Source of the DNA: Piliocolobus tephrosceles
Taxonomy: Eukaryota > Chordata > Mammalia > Primates > Cercopithecidae
Length of the DNA: 64,000 nt
NCBI RefSeq assembly: GCF_002776525.5
Contig: NC_045441.1
Location: 132,223,411 to 132,287,410 of the forward strand
Direction: 5' to 3'
Under the pieces are notes generated by a model. That model ran no database searches. It was not told where the DNA came from and was given only the letters and a program-made list of their open reading frames with translations. Shown here piece by piece: positions 45,198 through 56,999 of this stretch (the first letter of the stretch is position 1; each line of letters starts with the position of its first letter). Both the position numbers and the translations under genes were made by a program.

Positions 45198-46220
45198 ATG
45201 CTAGGGAGATGTTTTCCTCCAGACACCAAAGAGAAGCAACAGCTCAGGATGATTAAACTCTGCGATCCTGCAGAAAGTGAATTGTCGCCATTTCTCATCA
45301 CCTTAACTTTAGCAGTTTTACTTGCTGAATACCTCACTGGTATCATTGCAAATGGGTTCATCACGGCTATACATGCAGCTGAATGGGTTCAAAATAAGTC
45401 AGTTTCCACAAGTGGCAGGATCCTGGTTTTCCTGAGTGTCTCCAGAATAGCTCTCCAGAGCCTCATGATGTTAGAAATTACCATCAGCTCAACCTCCCTA
45501 AGTTTTTATTCTGAAGACGCTGTATATTATGCATTCAAAATAACTTTTATATTCTTAAATTTTTGTAGCCTATGGTTTGCTGCCTGGCTCAGTTTCTTCT
45601 ACTTTGTGAAGATTGCCAATTTCTCCTACCCTCTTTTCCTCAAGCTGAGGTGGAGAATTTCTGGATTGATACCCTGGCTTCTATGGCTGTCTGTGTTTAT
45701 TTCCTTCAGTCACAGCATGTTCTGCATCAACATCTGCACTGGGTATTGTGACAATTCTTTCCCTATCCAACTCCACTCTTCCAACTCCACTGAGAAAACA
45801 TACTTCTCTGAGACCAGTGTGGTCAGTCTGGCTTTTTTCTTTAACCTGGGGATTGTGATTCCTCTGATCATGTTCATCCTGGCAGCCATTCTGCTGATCC
45901 TCTCTCTCAAGAGACACACCCTACACATGGGAAGCAATGCCACAGGGTCCAAGGACCCTAGCATGGAGGCTCACATTGGGGCCATCAAAGCTACCAGCTA
46001 CTTTCTCATTCTCTACATTTTCAATGCAGTTGCTCTGTTTATCTACCTGTCCAACATGTTTGACATCAACAGTCTGTGGAATACTTTGTGCCAGATCATC
46101 ATGGCTGCCTACCCTGCCAGCCACTCAATTCTATTGATTAAGGATAACCCTGGGTTGAGAAGAGCCTGGAAGCGGCTTCAGCTTCGACTTCATCTTTACC
46201 CAAAAGAGTGGACTCTGTGA
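45198..46220 (+). CDS. TAS2R39: TAS2R39, bitter taste receptor type 2 member 39
   Basis: This is an intact single-exon gene of 340 codons, as expected for TAS2R genes. The protein is nearly identical to the human TAS2R39 I remember (338 residues), including the long N-terminus MLGRCFPPDTKEKQQLR. Seven hydrophobic segments lie at about 31-53, 73-93, 113-135, 153-173, 210-234, 261-284 and 290-313. Family features are present: LWFAAWL in TM3, LKRHTLHMGSNATGS in the third intracellular loop, and PASHSILLI in TM7. The conserved glycosylation sequon of the second extracellular loop is N196-S-T. Residues 191-192 (QL) appear to be an insertion relative to human. TAS2Rs signal through gustducin in taste cells; TAS2R39 responds to catechins and many other bitter compounds. 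Met18 could act as an alternative start, but the N-terminus is conserved with human, so I keep the first ATG. Confidence 0.97.
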   Translation: MLGRCFPPDTKEKQQLRMIKLCDPAESELSPFLITLTLAVLLAEYLTGIIANGFITAIHAAEWVQNKSVSTSGRILVFLSVSRIALQSLMMLEITISSTSLSFYSEDAVYYAFKITFIFLNFCSLWFAAWLSFFYFVKIANFSYPLFLKLRWRISGLIPWLLWLSVFISFSHSMFCINICTGYCDNSFPIQLHSSNSTEKTYFSETSVVSLAFFFNLGIVIPLIMFILAAILLILSLKRHTLHMGSNATGSKDPSMEAHIGAIKATSYFLILYIFNAVALFIYLSNMFDINSLWNTLCQIIMAAYPASHSILLIKDNPGLRRAWKRLQLRLHLYPKEWTL

Positions 46221-46445
46221 CCAGCACCCAAGAAGACCACAGGACCTGACCTAACCGGCTCTGCTGTTCCCTCACCTAGACCTCTCTTTTCTCTCTTCTT
46301 TTCTTCTCCAACCCTCATCTGACCCTTTCCCCCGATGTGGCTTTTTATATAGGAGATTGATCATTTCTCTTTTGCTTCATGAGTACAATCTTAGTGGTAC
46401 TGTCATATTCTTTACCTGAGCCCTCTACCTCCCCTTGCTCTCTTT
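46221..46445. other. TAS2R39 3' flank
   Basis: Pyrimidine-rich sequence after the stop codon. No AATAAA is visible in the first 200 bp. Confidence 0.45.
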
Positions 46446-46447
46446 AA

Positions 46448-46625
46448 AGCAGTGATTCTACGCACTGGGCTACACATTAGAATCTCTAGGGTTGATTTTT
46501 GAAAATACCAATGTTCAAACCCAATCTCAGATCTATTAAGTCAGAATTTCTAGTGTTAGAACTTACACAATTTTCTAAGCTCTCCAGGTGATTCTGCTGT
46601 GCAGCAGGGTTGTATAACCACCAAA
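46448..46625. mobile_element. hAT-type MITE (MER5/MER20-like)
   Basis: CAGTGATTCTACGCACTGGGCTACACATTAGAATC ... CTCTCCAGGTGATTCTGCTGTGCAGC forms the imperfect inverted arrangement of these short DNA transposons. Confidence 0.6.
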
Positions 46626-46629
46626 ATAA

Positions 46630-48620
46630 AAGAATGTTTTGAAACTTGAGTTCCTGAAAACTCTGTTTCTCCCTCCACCTGCCTTTTAAACACATTTAGA
46701 TTACTTGGGAAGGTTTCTGAGCAGAAGTTTGAAATGCATTTTGTCTCCATCTTTCAAAGATATAACCAAAATAATGTGGAACTATTTATCAAAATTAATA
46801 ATGCATAAAACACCTTTCATTCTAAAAATTACTAAGAATTTTTTCTAAGCATGGTTTTGTATAAATAAGCAAAAATATATGCAAGAGCCTCTTCACAGCT
46901 GCACTATTCATGAATGAGGGGAATTGAATGTCTGAAATGAATATTATGTTAACCTCTTTTAAATGAGATAGATGCATGTTTCCTGAGATGAAAAGATTTC
47001 CAATACATCGTGCAAAAAGCAAGGAGATATTTTATGATTCCATCTGTATTTCTTTTTTTCATAATACTTATACATTTGTATGCATATATATGTACATACA
47101 AAGTTTCTGGACAAATATACCAAAAATAATTCACAGAGGTCTTCTGAGTGGTGTCACTGGGTATCTGGGAAATAAATGAAATACTTACAATTTATTTTAT
47201 GCCTTTATGCATTGTTTGAACTACATAGAACATGTATTCACTAATTTCAAAATTTTGAAAGATTTATATTGATTTCTATTAGAAAGAATCGCTAGGTAAA
47301 AAAGATTTGAGAGAAAGGATTGTGCACATTGTTTTGTTGATTGACTCTCTCACTATTGATTTTTATTAAAAATGCAAACAAATCACAAATTAAGCATTAA
47401 GCAAATCACTCTCCTATCACTACCTCTTATTTTTCCATTTTATTTGCTCAAGGGCTGCCACAGAAACATCACAGGCTTTCAATTCATTGAAACTTCTATA
47501 TTCTCTGTCCCTCTATCAGGCCTCTCCTCTCTTCCTTTCGTATTCAGTTTGGATTACTGGTCAATCATTATACTCACCCTTCAAAAATAGCTTCAGTATT
47601 CACAGATGAAATGAGCTGTATCTGTGATTTGCTTTGAATTAATCCAACAGAGGGCAAAGGAGTGGAGAATGGGGTGGTTTGGGTTATTCTTATGCTATTT
47701 TTTTTTTAAACAAGGCTTCAGGCATGTGGAGTTGTTTCTACTATTCTATTTCAGAGTATGTTTGAAAATTTCCCTAATATAGCTTTTATATAAATAAATC
47801 ATACAATACTCTAATTTCCTGACCCTTCTAAATGTGAAATAACCCCACATTTAAATGACTATTTAACATTCTGTGTTTGCTTCTAAGCAGCTGAGTGTTA
47901 CTTGAGAGTATTTCATAACTGGATGAGCTCATGTTCCTACAAATTCATGCTCCTCAGCCTCAAACGAGTAACTTCATTGAGCATCTCCACTCCATATTTC
48001 CCTAGAGAAGTCACTCATTAAAGTCCCCACAATGACTATCTCACATCTTTTCCTCAGTCTCCAAACCTTCAATCTCTCTTCTCTCTGACCCATTTCAGCC
48101 CTTAAAATCTTTGACAGGCAACATTAGGACAATCCTCTTTTTCCCATTAGTAAATATACTAATCCACCAATTTCTGCCTACATCCCCAATATTTCAATAG
48201 AAAAGGTTCCAGTCAATGAAAAAAAATCATTAGACATGTTTCAACTATGTTCTACTCCCTCTATATTTTTTCTTCTTCCAAGTTTCATTTTTCTATGTGT
48301 TTTAGTTTGTTTTCTCTCATGATTGAGTCTTTCCTTAAATATCTGATGATCCTTGAATGTCAGTACTAAAAAGTCAATTGCCAAATTTTAAAAATTCATT
48401 TTTAAATATCTTTTAGAATATAAAAACTATATTGAATCATCTATGTGAGAGGTAACTCAAAAGTAGAACATACAAACTCATTAAATAGTGCCACATTATT
48501 TCCACTGGTGAGCCAGAATGTTAGGAACAATCATGGATGTGTCTTCTGTCTTACTCACTTCATGTAACTCATCAGTAAGCCCTTGTTTCTGTTCTGTGAC
48601 GTGTATAAGTAGAGGATCAT
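46630..48620. other. Unassigned intergenic sequence
   Basis: About 2 kb of AT-rich DNA between TAS2R39 and the next repeats. No exon or confident repeat was seen. Confidence 0.45.
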
Positions 48621-48624
48621 TCAA

Positions 48625-48775
48625 TTATTAGTTGAACAAGTATTGGCTGAACACCAACTATATGGCATATTCTATTCCAGGTGCTATGTATACAATGAAC
48701 AGGGCTCTTGTCATCACAGATCTTCTACTCTAGTGGGAAAGCACAGGTAATAAAACCTTGAATGAATAGCACATC
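48625..48775 (+). mobile_element. L2-like fragment
   Basis: ACAAGTATTGGCTGAACACC, ATTCCAGGTGCTATGTATACAATGAAC and TCTACTCTAGTGGGAAAG follow L2 order. Confidence 0.6.
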
Positions 48776-48860
48776 ATGGTGGTGGTGGATCAGCCCAGTC
48801 AGGAAGGGCCTAGATGAGTAAATACGATATAAAGAGGTAATTGTTAAAAATATAAATCTA

Positions 48861-49169
48861 GGCCAGGTGCCATGGCTCACACCTGTAATCCCAGCACTTT
48901 GGGAGGCCAAGGGGGGGGGGGGTAGGTCACAAGGTCAGGGGTTCGAGACCACCCTGGTCAACATGGTGAAACCCTGTCTCTACTAAAAATACAAAAATTA
49001 GCCAAGCGTGGTGGTGGGCGCCTGTAATTCCAGCTACTCAGGAGGCTGAGGCAGGAGAATCCCTTGAAACCAGAAGGCAGAGGTTGCAGTGAGCCGAGCC
49101 AAGATCACAACACTGCACTCCAGCCTAGGCAAAAGAGCAAAACTCCATCTCAGGGGGGGAAAAAAAAAA

Positions 49170-49170
<1 letters not shown>
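48861..49170 (+). mobile_element. Alu with a G homopolymer
   Basis: GGCCAGGTGCCATGGCTCACACC. The usual GGCGGGTGGATC position is replaced by a run of G near 48910-48922. Confidence 0.93.

Positions 49171-49221
<51 letters not shown>
49170..49221. repeat. (TA)n(CA)n microsatellite
   Basis: TA units followed by about 17 CA units grow from the Alu tail. Confidence 0.95.
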
Positions 49222-49224
<3 letters not shown>

Positions 49225-49500
49225 AATCTAGATAGGGGAAATAAGTTCTAGAGTTCCACAGCACTGTAGGTTGACTTATACTTAACAATAATTTATTGTG
49301 TATTTTCAAATTGCTAGAAGAGAGGATTTTGAATGTTTCCAACACAAGAAATGTTTGAAGTGATAGATATGCAGATTACTCTGATTTGATCATCCCACAT
49401 GGTACACATGTACCCTAATATCACTGGGTCCTATAAATATGTACAATTATTACATGTTAACTAAAAATAAAACAAAATTATAAAAATTAAAAATTATAAA
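49225..49500 (+). mobile_element. Old L1 3'UTR, sense
   Basis: GAAGTGATAGATATGCAGATTAC, ATGGTACACATGTACCCTAATATCAC and TAAATATGTACAATTATTAC are typical of the L1M 3' terminus. Confidence 0.7.
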
Positions 49501-49529
49501 TATAAACCAAGCATTTAGGATAATTACAA

Positions 49530-50855
49530 AACAAATCTAAGGAAATCAGAACATATTAAATATTGATTTGATAAATAAAATATAAAAAAATTAAAATGGA
49601 TACAAAAACTGGCTCATTGAAAAGAGTCAGCAAAATTGGCATCATTAGCTTATATAATCAAGAAAGAAAAAAGGCATAAATACATAAAATAAAACATGAA
49701 AGAAAAATAACTACAAATCAGAGAAATTGCAGTACTTTTAAGAAACTATTGTGTTTAAGTCTATGCTAAAGTTTGAAAACGTAGATAAGATAGATGTTCC
49801 TAGAAAAATATAATTTACTAAAATTGACTTCAAGAAAATCTCAGCAGAATAATCATCACAGTTGAGCTAGAGAAAGTGGTGAAGAGCCACTCCTCAAATA
49901 ATACTGGCACCAGGTGTTCACAAGGGAATTCTATCAACTTCTTAAAAGCAGATAACATGAAGTCTATGTAAATTGTTTCACAGCATGAAAGTTAAAGGAA
50001 GCTTCCAAATTTGTTTTGTGAAATAAATATAATTTAGATATCAAAACCTAACAAAAATTGTCTCCCAGAAAACTACAAATAAACCTCACTTATCAGTGTT
50101 TATACAAAAATACTAAATAAAATTTAGTATTAAATTTAAATCCAGAATACAAGTTTATTCGATAAAAGTAAAATGGTTTAATATTAGAAAACATATCAAT
50201 ATAATTAACCATATAAATAATATCAAAGAGAAGAATCATATAATAATTTTCATAAGTGCTGAAAAATAAAATTCAACAACCATTCCTAATTATTTTTAAA
50301 AACCTTAAAATAAAAATAAGTTATTTCCTAACATGATAAAATATATCTATCTCTTAATAGCTAGCATTTTTTTTCGAGATGGAGCCTCACTCTATTGTCC
50401 TGGCTGGAGTGCAATGGCACAATATTGGCTCACTGCAAACCTCCACCTCCCAGGTTCAAGCAATTCTCCTGCCTCAGTCTCCCAAGTAGCTGGGATTACA
50501 GACATGCACCACCATGTCCGGCTAATTTAACAGCTAGCATTGTTCTTAATGAGAAAACATTATTATTTCCATTAAATTCAGGTAAAAAGACAAAGATGTT
50601 TACCCTCACCCTATGATGTTATCCCTAGATAGCATTCAGTACAACTAGAAGAAGTGAAATTAATTTAAAGAATTTTTAAAAAGTGGAAGTTTCCTGGTGT
50701 AAGTATCATTATCTGCAGATGGTTGTATAAATAAAAAACCCAAAAGAAGGAATTAAAATATTATTATAAATAATAAAAGCATGAAGCATGGAAGGAAAAA
50801 AATAAACAGCAACAAAAGATAAGATACTAGAGCAATAAAGTTAACAAAAAATGAG
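49530..50855 (+). mobile_element. Old L1 ORF2 fragment, sense (left of LTR)
   Basis: Diverged: ACTGGCTCATTGAAAAGAGTC, CAAGGGAATTCTATCAACTTC and ATAAGTGCTGAAAAATAAAATTC. An Alu at 50.4 kb and an LTR at 50.86 kb interrupt it. Confidence 0.7.
50369..50528 (-). mobile_element. 5'-truncated Alu, antisense
   Basis: A T run then CGAGATGGAGCCTCAC, stopping at CCGGCTAATTTAAC. Flanking AATAGCTAGCATT and AACAGCTAGCATT show the truncation happened at insertion. Confidence 0.9.
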
Positions 50856-50861
50856 CACAAC

Positions 50862-51622
50862 TGAAACAGGAAATTTTCCCTGACCCCTTCATAGGCCTCG
50901 CAAAGGGAGTGCCTCATTTATTCAGCCTGCAGCTGTCAACCCCATGCAGGTGAGTGGGAGCAGGGACTGGGAGGAGTTCTTCTGGATGCTGACAGGAGCA
51001 GAACTCCTTGCAGCCCTGCAGCAGCATCTCGGGGGGTACCCATGACCCCTGGAGCCCCAGAGGGCATGTGTTACAGTGCTCTTTAGCTTTGCCATCCATG
51101 TACGGCTTTAGTGTTTAACAGCTCAGTGTGATAGCCCTCTGTATCTCGAGCTCTTGTTGGGCATCCAGGAAGCATCAGGTCGCAGGAAAAAATTGAACAT
51201 GGTAAATGCAGGGGATTTTATTGCTGATAAAATTTGCTCTCAGTGGGATGACGGGCTTGGAAGTGGATGGAGCAGGAAGGTGGTCTTCCCCTGGAGTTAG
51301 GCCATCTCTGGCCAAACTCCTCTCCAAGGTCCCGCCATCAAGCTGACCCTCTTAAGTCAAGCTGCTTCTTGTCAGTGTCAAGTTGCTTCTTCTCTTCTCT
51401 CCTCTGATGCTCTGCTGCTAGTGGAGCCTGGGGTTTTTATGGGCACAGGATGGCAGGGGTGGGGGTGGAGCGGGCCAGGGTAATTTGGAAAAGACAACAT
51501 TTCAGCAGGAAAACAGAAATGCATGTTCTCACTTTGGGCTTCGGGTCCCGGCTTGAGGGTGGGGCTTCAAGAAGGACCCCACCCTTTTCTACCTAGTATT
51601 TTGCTGCATCCTGTCCATATCA
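50862..51622 (-). mobile_element. ERV1-type solo LTR, antisense (copy B)
   Basis: Same family and orientation as 8326-9051: the same ends (plus strand TGAAACAGGA ... CTGTCCATATCA) and shared blocks such as GTGTTACAGTGC and TAGCTTTGCC. The flanks CAAC and CAGT retain two of four target bases. It is more diverged than copy A. Confidence 0.78.
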
Positions 51623-51624
51623 CA

Positions 51625-53240
51625 GTCTATATGAAGACTACTTTTAAATGCTTCAGATATATGCACAGAAGTCTTGAACAGGAGAAAGGCTACCATGCTA
51701 TCGAGTGGAAAGTGTCAGTGTCATTAGATATAACATTTCCCTAAATGTATCTACATTTAGTGTAATTTGAAACAAATGCCAAAAATTTTTTAGACAGTAA
51801 TAAACATAATCTGGAACAAAATGAAGCAAGAATGGCCAAAACATTCTGAAAATGAAAAAGTAATGAGGGAGGACTAACCCCATGAAATAACACATATGTT
51901 ACAAAGCTAACAAACACAAAGTAGTGTGACAGTAAGAATCAATACTCAATAAAACAGAGTAGACATCCAGAAAAATAAGAATGTAGTATATGATAAAAGT
52001 GGCATTGCAAATTAGTAAAGAAATAATGGATTATTCAATAAATTATGTTAGAACAACTAGCTAGCCAAGTGGAAAAAATTTTGGATGTCTCTCTCACATC
52101 TTATACTAGGCCAAATAAATCAAATAATTTATGTTTTTTAAAAAAGGAACTATTAAATATTAGAAGAAATTTTGGAGACTTCAAAGATAATTTTAGAGTT
52201 GAGAAGACCCTTCTAACGATGATAACTGAAAAACAAACATAAAATGATTTCTTTAATCTGGTTACATAAAGTAAAAAGATACTACATGGTAAAAACTACC
52301 TAAGCAAAGTCGAAGACAAGAAACTGGGAAATAATATTTGCCACTCACATTCCAAATAAAGATTAATTTTCTGAATATATTAAGAGCTCATACAAATCAA
52401 TAAGAACAATTACTGAATTTAAAAATTGGCAAAGGATATGAACTGATAGTTACAGAAAATGAAATAAAGGTGGCTCTTAAGAAATTAAAAGCTTATAAAA
52501 TGTGAAAAGATATTTAAAAATTAAAATTAAAAATCATCCATCATCCTTCAACCCAGAGACAACTTTTAAAGCATGTGTGTGTGTGTGTGTGTGTAGTTTA
52601 ACAAAACTAGGTTCATACTAAACATAAAATTTTTGTAACTTTTTGTTTTTATATAACATTTAGAAGATTTTTCCAATTTATTAAGTTGCTTTCAGAAATG
52701 TGTTTAAAAAATTTAAAGGATGCTCAGCCTGATTTACTACAAGAGAAATAGAAATAAGAACTACTCTGAGATGTACTTTTTCACCTATCAGATTAACAAA
52801 GATCAGGAAGTTTGATAACACACTGTGCTGATGATCATAGGGACCAGGTGAGCTCATAAATGATGGAAGTGTTAATTGCTACTGCCTTAAGTACAGTTTA
52901 GTAGTATCTATGAAAATTATGATGGTACGTAACTTTCACTCAAGAATTTTACATGAGTGAAACAAGAATATGTATACTTGAACACAAAAAATAACATATG
53001 TACAGGTCACATGTTACAGCATTGTTTATAATAGAAAAAATAGGAAAATCACAGGATATCATCAATACAAATTAATATCAATACAAAGGTTCAGTGTAAG
53101 AAGCTATAGAAAGAAAATATTAAAAGAGGCACAAGAAAAAGAAAGAAAGAAAGGAAGAGAAGGGAACCAAATGTACTTATTTGTTTGGAATGGCTTCCAA
53201 ATGTACTATTAGGCACAAAAAGTGTTTAAAAAAAAAAAAG
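51625..53240 (+). mobile_element. Old L1/HAL1-like sequence (right of LTR)
   Basis: Continues the AT-rich, L1-like text, e.g. CTCTCACATCTTATACTAGGCC and GAACTGATAGTTACAGAAAATG. It is diverged and has no intact frame. A (TG)n run lies at 52572-52596. Confidence 0.6.
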
Positions 53241-53389
53241 CAATGCATTTACTATACTATCACTTGCATTCAATATTGTTTAAAATAATTAAATACATGT
53301 GTGCTTGCATATACATTAATTTTCTCTGGAAGAATACAATAAGAAATTAATAATATTGTTTTCTTAAAATAGAGGTAGAGAATGGGAAT

Positions 53390-53686
53390 TTTTTTTTTTT
53401 TTTTTTCTGAGACAGAGTCTTGGTCTGTTGCCCAGGCTGGAGTGCAGTGGTGTGATCTCAGCTCACTGTAAGCTCCACCTCCTGGGTTCAAGCAATTCTT
53501 CTGCCTCAGCCTCCTGAGTAGCTGGGACTACAGGCACCCACCATGCCTGGCTAATTTTTGTATTTTTAGTAGAGATGGGGTTTCACCATGTTGGCCAGGC
53601 TGGTCTCAAACTCCTGACCTCGTGATCTGCCCACCTCAGCCTCCCAAAGTGCTGGGATTACAGGCGTGAACCACCGCACCTGGCCC
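53390..53686 (-). mobile_element. Alu, antisense
   Basis: A poly-T run, GAGACAGAGTCTTGGTCTG and GAACCACCGCACCTGGCC. Confidence 0.95.
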
Positions 53687-53866
53687 AGAAATATTTATAT
53701 GTTATTTTCTTCCACAGATGTAAATTATGTGACTGGGAGACAAGAAGCAGGAAGAAGACTTTTTACTGTATACATTTTGTATCTTCTGAATTTTCAGTGG
53801 TATTACCATATAATCTATTCAAGAAATGAATAAATAGAAAATATGAGCTGTTTTGTGGTGTGTGCT

Positions 53867-54220
53867 TGTATTAGTCTATTCTCACACTGCTAACAAAGAC
53901 ATACCCAAGACTGGGTAACTTGTAAAGGAAAGAGGTTTAATTGACTCACAGTTCCATATGGCTGTGAGGCCTCACAATCATGGTGGAAGAGCAAGGGACA
54001 TTTTACATGGTGGCAGGCAAGAGAGAGCTTGTGCAGGGGAACTCCCTTTTATAAAACCATCAGATCTCGTGAGACTTATTCACTATCACGAGAACAGCAT
54101 GGGAAAGACCTGTCCCCATGATTCAATTACCTCCCACTGGGTCCCTCCCACGACACATGCGCATTGTGGGAGCTACAATTCCAGATGAGATTTGGGTGGA
54201 GACACAGCCAAACCATATTA
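53867..54220 (-). mobile_element. THE1/MST-type MaLR solo LTR, antisense
   Basis: TGTATTAGTCTATTCTCAC ... AGATTTGGGTGGAGACACAGCC, with TCTCGTGAGACTTATTCAC. The perfect 5-bp duplication GTGCT lies at 53862-53866 and 54221-54225. Confidence 0.92.
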
Positions 54221-54225
54221 GTGCT

Positions 54226-55860
54226 ACTAAATCTTGAGAATTTAGTCATGCTTATTATAATGCTAACAACATCCACTGCCATCCTCTGTGTTTCCAGAAC
54301 TTTGTTTTGTTTCAGCCAGAAACATTTTTTTCATATCTGCTCAAGAATTAGTGATTCTCAGGCAGCCAGGAGTACTCTCAATGTGTGCTAACTTGAATTA
54401 AGGGAGGACACATTCCTATGTCCCAATAAATTTAAGAAATGCTCTCTTGAGCCCCAGTAAACAGATTTCTATATAATAAACAAAATGTTTCTAATTCACC
54501 ATCAGCATTGGAATGATAAACCCTAGCAAGCTACCTCTTTCATTTCTATTATACGTGTGATAACATAAAATCTCCCATATCACTGGCCATTTAGCAGAAA
54601 GAATTTCTTCTACTTGGCATTAGACCAAGAGTAACAACCTGCAGTTGGGTTGAAAAGGCCAGATAGAGGTACCTGTAAAAAAAAGACTAAAGACAAACTG
54701 AAAAGAAAATGCTGAGGAAACAGTAATTAAGAAAGTGCTCTGAGAAGAAAATTAGGTTGAATCTTAGAGAAAATTGAATTTACAACAAAAGTAGCAGCAA
54801 CAACAACCAAATAACCACAGAGCGGAAAGTGTCTACAAGCAAGGAATGATAAGAGTAGTTAAATTCAAGTTAAAGTTCTAAGTCTCTGCCATCTACTGTT
54901 CTTGCGCAAAAAAAAAAAAAAAAAAAAAATCTATGCAAATCTTAACTCTCTCATCTATTAAATGAGGAAGATAATAATGCTAATCTCACAGGAGGGTCCT
55001 GAACAATAATTAAAATAATATATGTATAGCAAATGGCTGATACAAGGTGGCCGTACCTGTTATTGAAAGCAGCTGTATAGGGGTAACAACTAATGTTGAA
55101 TCACCAGTCTCCAGAACTTGACCTATGAAAAATTTTCTAAACAAAATGTATTTTACCCTCTATTTCCCTCTGCAAAGTATTAAGTGGAACTCTTCTGAAA
55201 TAGAGGCACTATTTCTTTTTTCTCTTCAGGAAATTGTAGTGAATCTTCTTAAGAGTCTCATTTTCTGAACTTTGGTGTCCATGGACTTCTAAGAGGAGAT
55301 AAATAAAGGCAAAAGAGCAAAAGGCAAGAACAATCCTGAAACTCTCAAGTCAAGAAACAGATGATACAGATCGTTTTAATCTATTCCAGGTAGGTTCTGG
55401 GCATCAGGCTTCTGACCTTGAGTGGAAAGGGCCCCAGAAGGTAGATCTTCCTAAAGGGAAAAAGGTGAATGGAACTGCCCCCATTTGTAAACTAATCTCT
55501 AAGATAGTCTGTAAACATGGACACCTGTTGGGGGTTCCCCTGGACCAATGACTTATCTGTGTTAGCCTCTGTTCCTCAGATCCACCATCCTTAAAAGCTA
55601 ACAACAAGTAATATGACATTTTGTTGACACCCTTTCACAGCCTTCCAGGAAGAAACATGTCTGTTCCACGTGTATTAGACAAACAACATTATTACCTTTC
55701 ATTTGATCCCTAGTGAGGATTTTGTTGTTGTTTAAAAAAATAAAGTATTTGGTATTCAAAATGATGGCATGCTTCCTTGTACCTTAACAAATGGATTTTG
55801 AATAATATACTGGATGAAGAGGAAAGGGGTAAGTGTACTTTGTAAATGCAAGTTGCTACA
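54226..55860. other. Unassigned sequence with a weak MIR at 54880-55060
   Basis: TCTCTCATCTATTAAATGAGGAAGATAATAATGC within it has a reverse-MIR pattern. The rest is unassigned. Confidence 0.4.
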
Positions 55861-56124
55861 GGCACTATATGGAAAAAAAGTATAGTTGGTGGAAATGTAA
55901 ATTGGTATGGACACTATGGAAAAAGATCCTCAAAAAATTAAAAATAGAAATACCGTATGATCCAGCAATCCCACTTCTTGATATATATCCAAAAGAAATG
56001 AAATCACTATCTCTACGAAGTATCTGCACTCTCATGTTCATTGCAGGATTATCCATAATAGCCAATATATGAAAACAACCTAAGTGTCCACTGAGGGATA
56101 AATGGATAAAGAAAATGCAGTATT

Positions 56125-56195
56125 TGTATGTGTGTGTGTGTATATAATATATATATATGTATGTATATATGCATACCACACACATACACTCACAC
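56125..56195. repeat. TG/TA compound microsatellite in L1
   Basis: TGTGTGTGTG, then TATATAATATATATAT and CACACACATACAC, directly before the L1 motif CAATGGAATATTATTC. Confidence 0.92.
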
Positions 56196-56349
56196 TCAAT
56201 GGAATATTATTCAGCCTTATAATGAAGGAAATCCTATCACAGGCAACAAAATAGATGAATCTTGAGGATATTATGCTAAGTGATATAAGCTAGACATAGA
56301 AGAACAAATACTACATGATCCCACTTATATTAGAAATCTAAAACAGTCG

Positions 56350-56652
56350 GCCGGGCGCGGTGGCTCAAGCCTGTAATCCCAGCACTTTGGGAGGCCGAGA
56401 CGGGTGGATCACGAGGTCAGGAGATCGAGACCATCCTGGCTAACATGGTGAAACCCCATCTCTACTAAAAAATACAAAAAACTAGCCGGGCGAGATGGCG
56501 GGCGCCTGTAGTCCCAGCTACTCGGGAGGCTGAGGCAGGAGAATGGCGGGAACCCGGGAGGCGGAGCTTGCAGTGAGCTGAGATCCGGCCACTGCACTCC
56601 AGCCTGGGCGACAGAGCGAGACTCCGTCTCAAAAAAAAAAAAAAAAAAAAAG
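56350..56652 (+). mobile_element. AluY of Old World monkey type
   Basis: GGCCGGGCGCGGTGGCTCAAGCC with CTAGCCGGGCGAGATGG and GATCCGGCCACTGCAC. The duplication AGAAATCTAAAACAGTC flanks it and the Alu body is nearly consensus, so it is very recent. Confidence 0.96.
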
Positions 56653-56999
56653 AAATCTAAAACAGTCAAACCCATGGAAGCAGAGAGCAGAGTAGTGGTT
56701 ACCAAGGACTGAAGGAAGGAAGAATTGAGAAGATTGGGTCAAAAAGTACAAAGTTTCAGTTAGACAAGATGAGTAAGTCCTAGAGATCTGCTGTATAGCA
56801 CAGTGCATGTAGTTAACAATCCTCTATTGTATACTGCTTTCAAACATGTTAAAAGGGTAGGTCTTATGTTAAATATCCTTATCACAAAAAAGGAGGGAAA
56901 AAACTTTTAGAAGTGATGGTTAGGTTTATGGTATTGTTTATGGTGATGGTTTACATAGGTATATACTTGTCTTCAAACTCATCAAAATATATACACATA

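Larger units (their letters stand above)
55868..56990 (+). mobile_element. L1 3' end, sense, split by an AluY
   Basis: TACCGTATGATCCAGCAATCCC, AGGATTATCCATAATAGCC, then after the Alu GGTTACCAAGGACTGAAGG and TGTACATTAAAAA-like 3'UTR text. Confidence 0.85.

Noticed and set aside
45249..46220. TAS2R39 starting at the internal Met18 rather than Met1
   Set aside because: The longer N-terminus matches human TAS2R39 as I remember it, so the first ATG is preferred. The shorter start remains possible.
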